Shown piece by piece: positions 17,778 through 26,782 of a DNA stretch of 64,000 nt; the first letter of the stretch is position 1, and the number at the start of each line of letters is the position of its first letter. Location of the stretch: contig JAJFUN010000198.1 in the NCBI GenBank assembly GCA_021372375.1, positions 1-64,000 of the forward strand, written 5' to 3'. The notes under the pieces were generated by a model. It was not told where the DNA came from. It saw nothing but the letters and a program-made list of their open reading frames with translations, and searched no databases. Source of the DNA: Pelosinus sp. GTDB lineage: Bacteria > Bacillota > Negativicutes > Propionisporales > Propionisporaceae. A program made the position numbers and the translations under genes.

Positions 17778-20268
17778 TATGATACTTCTCCTCCATACCG
17801 GCCTTGAGACGCTGGTAAAGATAGGATATCCCCAGTAAAACAAACCCAAAGCAAAAATAAGCAATAATCTTCTTGGGTGTATCCAAAAAGGCCAAATCAA
17901 ATACAAACAGTTTAATCGTCGAAAATACCGCGAGCCCCAGGCCAAACCGTCTGGTATACACATAGTTTTGACGAAATCCATAGTAAATTGACGCTAATGC
18001 CGCTCCCAGACATACAAAATTGGCAACAAAGTGTCCGCCGCCTAGGTGAAACTGCTGGGTAAGCAGCAAAGTAGTGCTAAATAGAAGGTAGAGAATTACC
18101 CCTAACGGATAAACTTCATAATTCACTTTTTGCCCGGTAATGACCCATAACAGCAGCCGCCGTACAATGAAAAACATCAGCACATTAAACAGTAGTAAAA
18201 CAAGAATGGCGCCATATTCAGCCGCCGCCAGCGGCGCAAACTGCCCAATAACCTGCGTCGAGCTGTTGACCACAAAACATAGCAAAATGCTAACGCAATA
18301 AAAAATACTCTGGCAAATCGCAATTCCTCTGCCTGCTAAATAAGGAATGCGCCCTAGTCCATAGCCTAATGCCGCATGAATGAGCGCTGCCAGCACCAAA
18401 CGATAGAAATTATAGTGATAGCCGCGCGGCATATAGCTATCATAAATGGCATTACCTATGTACACCAAATAAACCCATAGGTTAAATATAGTAAAATAAC
18501 TAAAGCCTGCTATAAAATTGCCAAACGTGCCATACCTTACATGTTGATCCCGTAGATAAGCTGCTGTTACCAGCAAAGTACCTAGTGTAATCGCGCTAAA
18601 CTTATAATTATAATAAGCTGCTCTACCAAAGAAATGCAGCCAATCACCTAAGTAAAAAGAAAGCAAACATAAACTAAAAATTGTCCAGCCGGCTTTTTCA
18701 ATTTTCGGTAGCTCCTGCTTAAGACCGTAAACAATAAAGAGCACGCTTTCAATGAGCCAGCCCATTGACGTCCACTGAATACCAAACTGAAAAGGAACCA
18801 TTAAAACGGCAAAAGTTAAAGATGTTGCGTAGAATAAGAGACTGGCCTGCCGCTCTCCCGGTATTTTCCGCACAATCAGCTCAGCCAAAAGAAGATATAC
18901 GAAGCAAAAAGCTAATGCCAATGCCCCCTGGTAATCAGCTAAGCCGCTCTTGGCAAACAGGCCGTACAGTACCAGACAGCTCACAAAAGTATTTATCCCT
19001 AGTAGTACTACATCCACTTTTTTAATTGGTACCGCATACTTTAACGGATACACAATAATGGCAGCAACATGAATAGCAAAGGTCAGCACTGCATATAGCA
19101 TGCCCCACCAGGCACTATCTGCGCCAAACACCAGAAAAGTCAGCGCCGGAATATGAAAAACCATACTAAGATAATTAACTACATTCCACCTTTTCCAAAA
19201 GGATACGAGTAAAACCGCCACATTTAATAAAAACAGATACCCCATGGCGAGATAGTAAGCCTCTCCCCTGAGGCCAAAAGAAAATATATAAGTAAAAAAG
19301 GGCAAATATCCGCCAATCAGACCAATCGAGCAAATAGTCTTAGAATGATACCTTACTGATAAAACCACCGTTGTCAAAGTAATCAATACTGACAGCCCCA
19401 GGCCTGAATATATGCCGATAACGTGCAGCAAAAAATAGCTATAAAACACGGCGCCGTACAAAATTGACACCCCGCCGCCCAACAGGCCTGTAGCAAAGAC
19501 CTCTTTACTCTTGCGGTAAAACCATTCACCGCCGATGAGAAACAATCCGCCCAAAATGAAAAAAGAGGCACTGCGCATGTAATCATTGAACCAGGTAGAA
19601 TGTACATATTTTGCGGCAGCTCCTACGCCAAGCAGAATAAGCAGGATACCAACCTTATTAATCCAGTTGAGACCTATCTTCATTTCCATTTCGTTCTGCT
19701 TAATGCGTTTTTGTATGGTTACTGCGGAAACTTCTTCGGCCTCCAAAGCACTAAGGTGACTGCCCAGCTTGTCTAATAAGCCACTTTGCTCGGCCTGTAT
19801 CCTAGCGCGCTGCTGTTGAATCTTTATGCTCAGTTTTTCTTCTAGGGCTTTGAGTTCCTGCCTAAATGGCTCCTCTTCACGCCCCAAATTATCGCAGGCA
19901 GCCTTATACAAACTGCCTATTTCCTGTTTAGCCTGCCGCTCAAAAGCAGTAAGACGGTCTTCACTGTCCCCTGCTGCCTTTTTAAAATAGACCTCTAATT
20001 TTTTGCGTGATATTTTTAATATATTTAATTTTTCATCAAAGATTTGTTCCTTGATACTAAGGCGGAGTTCCCGATTTTCGGCCAGTGCCCTTTCATAATG
20101 GCCTTCAAGCTGAGTTAGCGCCTGTCGGCACCTCATGAGTTCCCGTTCCAGCTCTTCTTTTTGCTGCACCACATGCGTAGCGTCAAAGCCCGCCAGAACA
20201 CTTTCATATTGCTTAAGCACCTCTTGCTGCTGGTTTTTAAGCGCCATTAACCTCTGCTGTGTATCCAA
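17764..20268 (-). CDS. DUF2339 family polytopic membrane protein
   Basis: An 834-residue protein. The first about 160 residues form a coiled coil rich in Glu, Lys and Gln. The family signature follows (WINKVGILLILLGVGAAAKY, near 205), then some 20 or more hydrophobic segments in pairs. This is the architecture of DUF2339, whose members are often next to DUF3999, as here. The start is TTG 20268 with GGAG at good distance. A role in the envelope is likely, but no reaction can be assigned. Confidence 0.82.
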   Translation of the reverse strand: MDTQQRLMALKNQQQEVLKQYESVLAGFDATHVVQQKEELERELMRCRQALTQLEGHYERALAENRELRLSIKEQIFDEKLNILKISRKKLEVYFKKAAGDSEDRLTAFERQAKQEIGSLYKAACDNLGREEEPFRQELKALEEKLSIKIQQQRARIQAEQSGLLDKLGSHLSALEAEEVSAVTIQKRIKQNEMEMKIGLNWINKVGILLILLGVGAAAKYVHSTWFNDYMRSASFFILGGLFLIGGEWFYRKSKEVFATGLLGGGVSILYGAVFYSYFLLHVIGIYSGLGLSVLITLTTVVLSVRYHSKTICSIGLIGGYLPFFTYIFSFGLRGEAYYLAMGYLFLLNVAVLLVSFWKRWNVVNYLSMVFHIPALTFLVFGADSAWWGMLYAVLTFAIHVAAIIVYPLKYAVPIKKVDVVLLGINTFVSCLVLYGLFAKSGLADYQGALALAFCFVYLLLAELIVRKIPGERQASLLFYATSLTFAVLMVPFQFGIQWTSMGWLIESVLFIVYGLKQELPKIEKAGWTIFSLCLLSFYLGDWLHFFGRAAYYNYKFSAITLGTLLVTAAYLRDQHVRYGTFGNFIAGFSYFTIFNLWVYLVYIGNAIYDSYMPRGYHYNFYRLVLAALIHAALGYGLGRIPYLAGRGIAICQSIFYCVSILLCFVVNSSTQVIGQFAPLAAAEYGAILVLLLFNVLMFFIVRRLLLWVITGQKVNYEVYPLGVILYLLFSTTLLLTQQFHLGGGHFVANFVCLGAALASIYYGFRQNYVYTRRFGLGLAVFSTIKLFVFDLAFLDTPKKIIAYFCFGFVLLGISYLYQRLKAGMEEKYHNEKM

Positions 20269-20410
20269 AGGCCTGCTCCTCTCTATATAACATTATTGGT
20301 ATATTATATAATATAAGGGAAAAACCTGCAAAAGAATTTTATTACTAAGATTATAAGAAAAACCGCTAACGCCGTTTTTACCCTTAAGACCAAAAACAGT
20401 ATTTGGCCTT

Positions 20411-20541
20411 AGTTCCCCTCTAGAGAGGGGTGCCCAAAGGGCGGGGTGTGTTGGTTGCTTCACCGTAAGTCTTTTTGATTGACCTTGCCTATACCGAACA
20501 CACCCCGTCGCTCACGCGCCACCCCTCTCTAGAGGGGAACT
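20411..20541. repeat. 131-bp inverted-repeat element, family C
   Basis: The ends are inverted copies of AGTTCCCCTCTAGAGAGGGG, each itself a palindrome. They are followed inward by GGGGTGTGTT in both arms. The centre is AT-richer. No reading frame. The element sits in the 398-bp gap between copA and the DUF2339 gene, which otherwise holds only the copA terminator. It is probably a small mobile palindromic element. Confidence 0.65.
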
Positions 20542-20628
20542 TTTGAATCACAACTCTTAAAGTTAGCTAACCCTTAATACGCCTAACTTTGCAAAAGCTA
20601 AAATTTTATACTTTCTGTTATATGAACA

Positions 20629-20653
20629 AAACCGGAGCTATCAGCTCCGGTTT
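20629..20653 (-). terminator. terminator of csoR-copA
   Basis: Stem AACCGGAGC / GCTCCGGTT with a 5-nt loop, followed on the minus strand by TTTTGTTC, 14 nt beyond the copA stop. Confidence 0.82.
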
Positions 20654-20666
20654 TCTAAGTCCACTA

Positions 20667-23321
20667 CTACATTTTGCGGCTATACCTTCGTAAAAGTAAA
20701 GAATTGGTCACAACCGACACCGATGAAAAGGCCATCGCAAGCCCGGCCCATTCGGGCGGCAACAGCTGCCCGGTAAAAGGATATAACACCCCTGCCGCAA
20801 TAGGTATACCAATAACATTGTAAATAAGCGCCCAAAATAAATTCTGTTTGATTTTTTGCAGTGTTTTTTGCCCCAGACTAATAGCACGCCCAACATCCAA
20901 AATATCGTTTTTTACAAGAATTATATCTCCGGTTTCTTTGGCTACATCAGTACCTGAACCAATGGCTATGCCCACATCAGCCTGAGCCAGCGCCGGCGCA
21001 TCATTAATGCCATCCCCGACCATGGCAATCTTTAAACCTTGCTGCTGATACTGTTTGATAATGGCGATCTTATCTTGCGGCAAAACTTCCGCTGCTATTT
21101 CACTAATACCAGCCTCTGTGGCAATGACCTCCGCCACCCGGCGATTGTCACCTGTAATCAGCAGTGTTTTTAAGCCCATTTCATGGAGACCCTTAACCGC
21201 TTCTTTTGTACTCTCCTTAAGCACATCGGCCAGTCCAATAAGGCCGATAACTTGGCCGTCAAACGCGATAAAACTGGTGGTTTTTCCCTCAGCCGCAAGC
21301 CTGCTAAAATCATGTGCCGCATCACCTGACAAAACACTATGCTTTTCCAGCAGTTTTTTGCTGCCAATCAGCAAGGGTTTGCCAAAATAAAGGCATGAAA
21401 CACCAAACCCGGCTGCTTCATAATATTCCGCAACTGAATGAATTACCAAATTGCACTCTTTGGCTTTTGCCGCCACCGCCTGCGCTAAAGGATGCAGCGA
21501 CGGGTTTTCGCCGGCAGCTGCAATTTTTAATACATCTTCCTGTGTATATGGCCCATAGGCCAAGATATCAGTGACCTCAGGTTTGCCCTTAGTCAGTGTT
21601 CCGGTTTTATCAAAAGCCACGACTTGTATTTTAGAAATAACCTCCAAAACTGCAGCCGACTTGAACAAAATACCTCTTTCAAGCCCTATACCGCTGCCGA
21701 CCATAATTGCTGTTGGTGTGGCAAGGCCGAGTGCACAAGGACAGGCTATCACAAGTACAGCAATAGCAGCGGTAAAGGCAAATACAAAACCGCTATCCAG
21801 CCAGTACCAGACTAAAAAAGTAATAATTGATATAGCAACAACTGTCGGCACAAAATAATTGGAAATCATGTCCGCCAAACGTTGAATCGCAGGTTTAACA
21901 CCTTGCGCATCCGCCACCATTTTTACAATCGATGCCAATACAGTATCCTTACCAACCTGCGTTGTTTCAATATCAATACTGCCGGACCGGTTGATTGTAG
22001 CGCCGACAACCAATTCACCAACACCCTTATCTACAGGGATACCTTCGCCTGTTAGCATAGACTCGTCAATACTGGCCTTTCCCTTAACTATTTTCCCGTC
22101 CACCGGAATTTTTTCGCCTGGCTTTACTACTACAATATCGCCAATTTGCACACTTGAAGCAGATACTTCCTTTTCTTCGCCCGAAACCAAAATTCTGGCT
22201 TTATCTGCCTGCAATTCGAGCAACCGCTTGAGCGCCGCTCCTGCTCGCCCCTTAGCGCGTGCTTCCAGGAACTTACCAAAGCGTACAAACGTAATTAATA
22301 AGGCTGAGGTGTCAAAAAAGGTGGGACCATGAAAAAACACGGCGGGAAAAGTCGTCATAACACTATAACCATAAGCTGCCGAAATGCCAAGCGCCACAAG
22401 CACGTCCATATTGGCCGTATGGTTTTTTAAGCTGTGATAAGCCCCTCGATAAAAAGTCCCGCCTGCCGTAAATTGCACCATGCTTGCCAAAAGAAACATA
22501 GTATACATAGTAAGCGTGCTCATTGGCAGAAACATTAAGGGCATTATCGGTGCTGACAGTACTGCACTAACAAACAGCCACCTCTTTTGCGAGACAATAG
22601 TACGCTCCTCTTCCTCTTTTTCTGTCGCTTTTGTAAGCGGCGTATATCCCGCATCCTGAACTGCCCGAAAAAGCTCGGCCAGCGTAACTTTATCCGCATT
22701 ATATTTTACTGTAACTGTTTCGGCGGCAAAGTTAACCGAGGAAGCTTGTACGCCCGTCGTTTTCTGCAGCTTCTTTTCTATTGTCAGCGCACAATTAGCG
22801 CAGGTCATACCGGCCACTTTAAAGTGAGCCGTCTGGTCATAATCTGTTGGCTGCCCAGTCACTTCCATTTTGGGTTCAGGCTCTTGTTTTTTTGTGTGAT
22901 AACCAGCCTTTTCCACTGCGCCTTTTATTTCTTCTATAGTTAGCTTACTTTGATCATAGGCGAACATTGCCTTGGCTGCCTCAAGCGATACTTCGACCTT
23001 ATTTACGCCCGGCAAGGCTTCAAGCACTTTCGTCACCCGTGCCGTACAATGTCCGCAGCTCATACCATAAACAGAAATTTCACCGGCACTAAAAGACTGG
23101 GCAGCTTGGTCTACTTCATAACCAGCTTGTGCTACAGCCTCCTTTATTGCGCCTAGACTAATTTTACTTGGCAAAAAAACAAAGCTGGCTTCCGCATTTT
23201 CGAGTGAAACCTCTACAGCTCTAACTCCAGCTAAGCTCTCCAGAATATCTTTTACCCGTTTAACGCAATGTCCGCAGCTCATACCCTTTACGCTAATTTT
23301 TGCCGATATTTGCTTGCTCAT
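20667..23321 (-). CDS. copA: copper-exporting P1B-type ATPase CopA with three HMA domains
   Basis: An 884-residue copper pump of the inner membrane. Three N-terminal heavy-metal domains carry GMSCGHC, GMSCGHC and GMTCANC (near residues 11, 83 and 170); two is more usual in bacteria. Eight membrane segments follow. Conserved parts: TGE loop ([12 protein letters not shown]), ion-binding CPC in [13 protein letters not shown], phosphorylation motif DKTGTLTKG, nucleotide-site HP in [10 protein letters not shown], and [10 protein letters not shown]. The start at ATG 23321 has GAGGAG upstream. It follows csoR by 15 bp in one operon, so copper should induce it. Confidence 0.95.
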   Translation of the reverse strand: MSKQISAKISVKGMSCGHCVKRVKDILESLAGVRAVEVSLENAEASFVFLPSKISLGAIKEAVAQAGYEVDQAAQSFSAGEISVYGMSCGHCTARVTKVLEALPGVNKVEVSLEAAKAMFAYDQSKLTIEEIKGAVEKAGYHTKKQEPEPKMEVTGQPTDYDQTAHFKVAGMTCANCALTIEKKLQKTTGVQASSVNFAAETVTVKYNADKVTLAELFRAVQDAGYTPLTKATEKEEEERTIVSQKRWLFVSAVLSAPIMPLMFLPMSTLTMYTMFLLASMVQFTAGGTFYRGAYHSLKNHTANMDVLVALGISAAYGYSVMTTFPAVFFHGPTFFDTSALLITFVRFGKFLEARAKGRAGAALKRLLELQADKARILVSGEEKEVSASSVQIGDIVVVKPGEKIPVDGKIVKGKASIDESMLTGEGIPVDKGVGELVVGATINRSGSIDIETTQVGKDTVLASIVKMVADAQGVKPAIQRLADMISNYFVPTVVAISIITFLVWYWLDSGFVFAFTAAIAVLVIACPCALGLATPTAIMVGSGIGLERGILFKSAAVLEVISKIQVVAFDKTGTLTKGKPEVTDILAYGPYTQEDVLKIAAAGENPSLHPLAQAVAAKAKECNLVIHSVAEYYEAAGFGVSCLYFGKPLLIGSKKLLEKHSVLSGDAAHDFSRLAAEGKTTSFIAFDGQVIGLIGLADVLKESTKEAVKGLHEMGLKTLLITGDNRRVAEVIATEAGISEIAAEVLPQDKIAIIKQYQQQGLKIAMVGDGINDAPALAQADVGIAIGSGTDVAKETGDIILVKNDILDVGRAISLGQKTLQKIKQNLFWALIYNVIGIPIAAGVLYPFTGQLLPPEWAGLAMAFSSVSVVTNSLLLRRYSRKM

Positions 23322-23336
23322 ATCTCTCACTCCTCG

Positions 23337-23666
23337 CTACTTCATCATACGAAAAATGGTTTTTAAGACTTCATCAACAACTGCCTCGTCCCCCGCCGCC
23401 AGCTGCTCTCGCACACAGGATTTCATGTGTTTTTCCAGCAGCAGTTTACTGACGCCGTTGAGCGCCGCCTGTACAGATGCAATTTGATTTAAGACATCGT
23501 CACAGTACGCATGCTTTTCCATCATTCCTTTAATCCCCCGCACCTGACCTTCAATTCTATTCATACGATTAACCAAGTCTTTGACCGTTTTCTCATCATG
23601 ATGGCTCACCCGGCTATCCTCTATAGTATGCTCGCAAAAAGAACAATCCTTTACTTTTTTGTCCAT
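23337..23666 (-). CDS. csoR: copper-sensing repressor CsoR
   Basis: A 109-residue all-helical repressor of the CsoR/RcnR family. The copper ligands are visible as Cys in AYCDDVL, and as His and Cys in EKHMKSCV. The helix pattern NRMNRIEGQVRGIKGMME is the DNA-binding face. An extra N-terminal C-x2-C-x-H stretch (DCSFCEH) could bind a second metal. AAGGGGG precedes the ATG. It is the first gene of the csoR-copA operon, with a candidate operator in its own promoter. Confidence 0.93.
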   Translation of the reverse strand: MDKKVKDCSFCEHTIEDSRVSHHDEKTVKDLVNRMNRIEGQVRGIKGMMEKHAYCDDVLNQIASVQAALNGVSKLLLEKHMKSCVREQLAAGDEAVVDEVLKTIFRMMK

Positions 23667-23687
23667 ATTCTTATAACCCCCTTATAA

Positions 23688-23719
23688 ATTATAGTATACC
23701 CCCCTACCCTATATGTCAA
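23688..23719 (-). promoter_or_regulatory. csoR-copA promoter with CsoR-type operator in the spacer
   Basis: On the minus strand TTGACA (23719-23714) and TATAAT (23693-23688) are separated by exactly 20 bp. The spacer is the GC tract TATAGGGTAGGGGGGTATAC, close to known CsoR operators (ATACCC-N-GGGGTAT style). Repression by occupying the spacer is the natural reading. Confidence 0.65.
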
Positions 23720-23849
23720 CCCTTGAAACAATTTTACTGGGGCTATCTCCTCTATAGCGGTGATACCCATTGTCTTTACTTTTTGGTTATATGCCTAACG
23801 GCCTTATCGTATAATTTACAAATACAATTCAGCCTTGCAGGTGATAAAC

Positions 23850-24206
23850 ATGCCCAGGTTAAACAAATTTAGCAAGGATTTCGTAACTCAGTTGCTGGCA
23901 TTAGATGTTGTGTCACTTTCAATATTACCTAATATCATCGCACTATTATTAGCCGATGGCTTAACGACAGACGAGCAAGATCTTTTGGGCAGTTTTATTA
24001 CCGATATTGGTGATGAGCTATCAACTATTTCCCTTTATCTTGCTGCCCAAGAAACACTTGAAGAAGGCGCCGCCAAAGAAACAGGCGAAACAACCGATAA
24101 GGCGGAAAGTGAAAAAATGCGGCTGCTTGTCGAAGAGCTGTTGCACAAAAATCAAGAAATGCAAGGACGCATAGATGCTTTAGAAGCCAAACTAAATGGG
24201 CTCTAA
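23850..24206 (+). CDS. small helical hypothetical protein
   Basis: A 118-residue protein. The N-terminal half is hydrophobic-amphipathic helix (ALDVVSLSILPNIIALLLADGLTTDEQDLLGSFI), and the C-terminal 35 residues form a coiled coil (EELLHKNQEMQGRIDALEAKL). The start at ATG 23850 follows GCAGGTG; TTG 23835 is also in frame. Family unknown; it resembles small Firmicute proteins of unassigned function found beside regulators. It precedes the diguanylate cyclase by about 140 bp. Confidence 0.6.
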   Translation: MPRLNKFSKDFVTQLLALDVVSLSILPNIIALLLADGLTTDEQDLLGSFITDIGDELSTISLYLAAQETLEEGAAKETGETTDKAESEKMRLLVEELLHKNQEMQGRIDALEAKLNGL

Positions 24207-24345
24207 CTCCGTAACAGGGGCTGAAAAAATTGCAAAAGATATTTCTTTATCATAATGTAATCATTTCTAGAATACATTATATTAAGTAGACATGCTGGGG
24301 CTACTTAACGCCTCTGCTGCGCCCGCCCAAAAGGAGATGAAATGC

Positions 24346-25272
24346 TTGGAGAAGTCCCAATCTTTACACTACTACCGGGAAATTATGAATCATTCTAGAG
24401 ATATTATTCTTATTTTGCGTACAGATGGCACAATCATTGATGCGAATGATACTGCCGTAAAGTCGTATGGCTATAGCCTCCCAGAATTAAAGGCTCTGAC
24501 ATTTGAAGATTTGCGCGCCCCGGCTGCACGGCCTTTAGCTGCGCTTCAAAGCCACACTGCGATTAGTACAAAAATTTTTTCTGAAACAAACCACCGACGC
24601 AAAGACGGCAGTATCTTTCCGGTAGAAGTAACCTCGCATCGTCTAATTTTTGCCGTCGAGAACTTATTTATCAATATTATTCGTGATATTACAGAGCATA
24701 TACAAATAAGAAAGTCACTCTGCCAGGAACTCGAAAATATTAAGAAAATACAACAAGAATTACTGATCAAGAACTTAACACTAGAAAGGCTTGCTTCAAC
24801 CGATAGGCTAACAGGCCTGGGGAATCGACGGCATTTTGAAACTATCATGCTTGGCGAATTAGAACGTACTAACCGCTATCACCTGCCGCTTTCCCTCATT
24901 CTCCTTGATATTGATTATTTTAAACATTTTAACGATAATTATGGTCACCAAACCGGTGATGATATTTTGATTATAGTCACCAGTCTCATCCAAGAGCAGC
25001 TTCGCACAAGCGATGTATTTGCCCGCTGGGGCGGTGATGAATTTATCATTTTGCTGCCAAACACCAATACACAGGCCGCCCTGCAAACAGCGGAAAAAAT
25101 TCGCGGTATTATCGAGGCCTGTAAAGTCTCACCAGCAGAAGCCGTTACGCTCAGCCTCGGTGTGGCCGAATATATAGAAAACGAAATGATATCCGCCTGG
25201 ATTAAAAGGGCAGATACCGCCTTGTATCTTGCTAAGAAAAGCGGACGCAATTCCGTAAAGACTGCAGTTTAG
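24346..25272 (+). CDS. diguanylate cyclase, PAS-GGDEF
   Basis: About 308 residues. A PAS domain (HSRDIILILRTDGTIIDAND) covers the first 110 residues, a short coiled coil follows, then a GGDEF domain. The active site is intact (RWGGDEF), with DxD-like DIDYF for metal and an RxxD inhibition site (RTSD) five residues before GGDEF. It should make cyclic di-GMP and be product-inhibited. No membrane segment is seen. The start TTG 24346 is nine bases after AAGGAG; in-frame ATGs at 24292 and 24337 have no properly spaced site. It has its own terminator. Confidence 0.85.
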   Translation: MEKSQSLHYYREIMNHSRDIILILRTDGTIIDANDTAVKSYGYSLPELKALTFEDLRAPAARPLAALQSHTAISTKIFSETNHRRKDGSIFPVEVTSHRLIFAVENLFINIIRDITEHIQIRKSLCQELENIKKIQQELLIKNLTLERLASTDRLTGLGNRRHFETIMLGELERTNRYHLPLSLILLDIDYFKHFNDNYGHQTGDDILIIVTSLIQEQLRTSDVFARWGGDEFIILLPNTNTQAALQTAEKIRGIIEACKVSPAEAVTLSLGVAEYIENEMISAWIKRADTALYLAKKSGRNSVKTAV

Positions 25273-25288
25273 CTATAACCACTATCAT

Positions 25289-25330
25289 AAAAAAACTGGG
25301 AATGTCCAATAGGACATTCCCAGTTTTTTT
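25289..25330. terminator. bidirectional terminator
   Basis: Stem ACTGGGAATGTCC / GGACATTCCCAGT, loop AATA, with A- and T-runs, between the convergent cyclase and SEC-C genes. Confidence 0.88.
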
Positions 25331-25336
25331 ATTTTC

Positions 25337-26560
25337 CTACACTAACCGCCCACAGCACTTTTTAAATTTTTTGCCGCTCCCACATGGACACGGTTCATTG
25401 CGGCCAGGCTTGCCGCTAAAGTCAAGATTTTCAATATCACCAGGGGATTCGGGCATCAACACATTACTGAGGTTACTGTGAGCTTTTCGCACTTCTACCG
25501 GTGCATAGCCCTTAAGGCCCCACTGGCGTGTCGTATTGGCCATTTCGACCACTTTTGCCGTTACTTCTTTCAGGTCTCTGGCCCCTTTAATATCGATCAT
25601 ACCTGCCAAGTATTCCACTACACTTCCAATACTTTCCCCCAGGCGAAAAGCAAACGCGCATTCAGCTAAAATTTCATCGGCCTCATTAGCGCCAGCCTTA
25701 TATTTTTCCTGTAAGAACTCAGAAAATACATTAAACGCCGGCGTTCTTTCCACAAAGTCCTGAGCCCCTGCTGCCATCGCCTGCTCATAGGTAATTGGAT
25801 AAAACCAAAGATCCGGGCGCATACTTTGCTCAGCTAGTACCTTTTCATAATCAAATACGCGAATATTGCAAAATATGCCACTGTCTTCCCTGATAGTATC
25901 CGACGTAAATACCGCATTGCACCGCAAAACCTCGCCAAGCTCTGCTTCATTCACTTTTTCCTCGTTTAATTTATTCATATGGTCTGCCAGCTGACTTAAC
26001 GTCTGCACGCCATAATAAAACAGCACCCCGCCCGCAAGTTGAATCCACTTGGTATTCCTAGCCGCTTTTTGCTGCAGCTTGGGCGAAGCCATTTTTTTAA
26101 ACGACGCCATAATTTCCGCCGGCAGGGCCACTACTCTTTGTTTCTTAACCGTACCAGGAAAAACCAATCCCTGATCAAGAAAGTACGGCAAACTGCTGCT
26201 CACTGCCGTCATGTCTGTACATAAACCCTGCTGGTCACATAAGTCACTAAAAAATTCACATTGCTCCTGATCAAGTACACCAAACAGCTGCTCAGCTGCT
26301 TTAAGAATCGGCGCACAAAGATACTCGGCCAGCTCTTGCTTTTTTAGGCTCTTAAAATTATTAAGCGCCTGTGCTCCGGCAATTTCCTGCATTTCATCCT
26401 TCGTCAACTTGAGCAAAAAATCCAATAAGCTCCGTGACATAGGAATGCTTCGTCCCCAAACCTTGGCTTCTTCCTTTTGCTGGGCAAGCCTTTCCGCTGC
26501 AGAAGCTTCCTCTAAAATTCGCATCAGTTCATCTGTTTCTTTTTCCAGCCTTTTTACCAT
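25337..26560 (-). CDS. SEC-C motif protein
   Basis: A 407-residue soluble protein that ends in a SEC-C zinc motif (GRNEPCPCGSGKKFKKCC), the same metal-binding tail as SecA. The N-terminal 30 residues are a charged helix. The middle is helical with no motif I can name (YEQAMAAGAQDFVERTPAF and similar). SEC-C tails mediate protein or ribosome contacts in many unrelated proteins, so the function stays open. The ATG follows GGATGGATTGAG. Confidence 0.75.
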   Translation of the reverse strand: MVKRLEKETDELMRILEEASAAERLAQQKEEAKVWGRSIPMSRSLLDFLLKLTKDEMQEIAGAQALNNFKSLKKQELAEYLCAPILKAAEQLFGVLDQEQCEFFSDLCDQQGLCTDMTAVSSSLPYFLDQGLVFPGTVKKQRVVALPAEIMASFKKMASPKLQQKAARNTKWIQLAGGVLFYYGVQTLSQLADHMNKLNEEKVNEAELGEVLRCNAVFTSDTIREDSGIFCNIRVFDYEKVLAEQSMRPDLWFYPITYEQAMAAGAQDFVERTPAFNVFSEFLQEKYKAGANEADEILAECAFAFRLGESIGSVVEYLAGMIDIKGARDLKEVTAKVVEMANTTRQWGLKGYAPVEVRKAHSNLSNVLMPESPGDIENLDFSGKPGRNEPCPCGSGKKFKKCCGRLV

Positions 26561-26782
26561 AAACTTCTCAATCCATCCTTATATAAAGTTTCATTATTGA
26601 TGGTGTATTTCCCTATATGCTATCCACCAATATATCAGCAACCTCTGTCTTCACATTAAGAGTTATCTCAACACAAAGTACTATTTTTCGTATTTGACTT
26701 GACTTTTGTAATTATACTGTAAGCCCAAAAATGAGTCAAGGAAAGTACCCCTGACCCCAACATGCTAATTGTTCTGAAGTTT

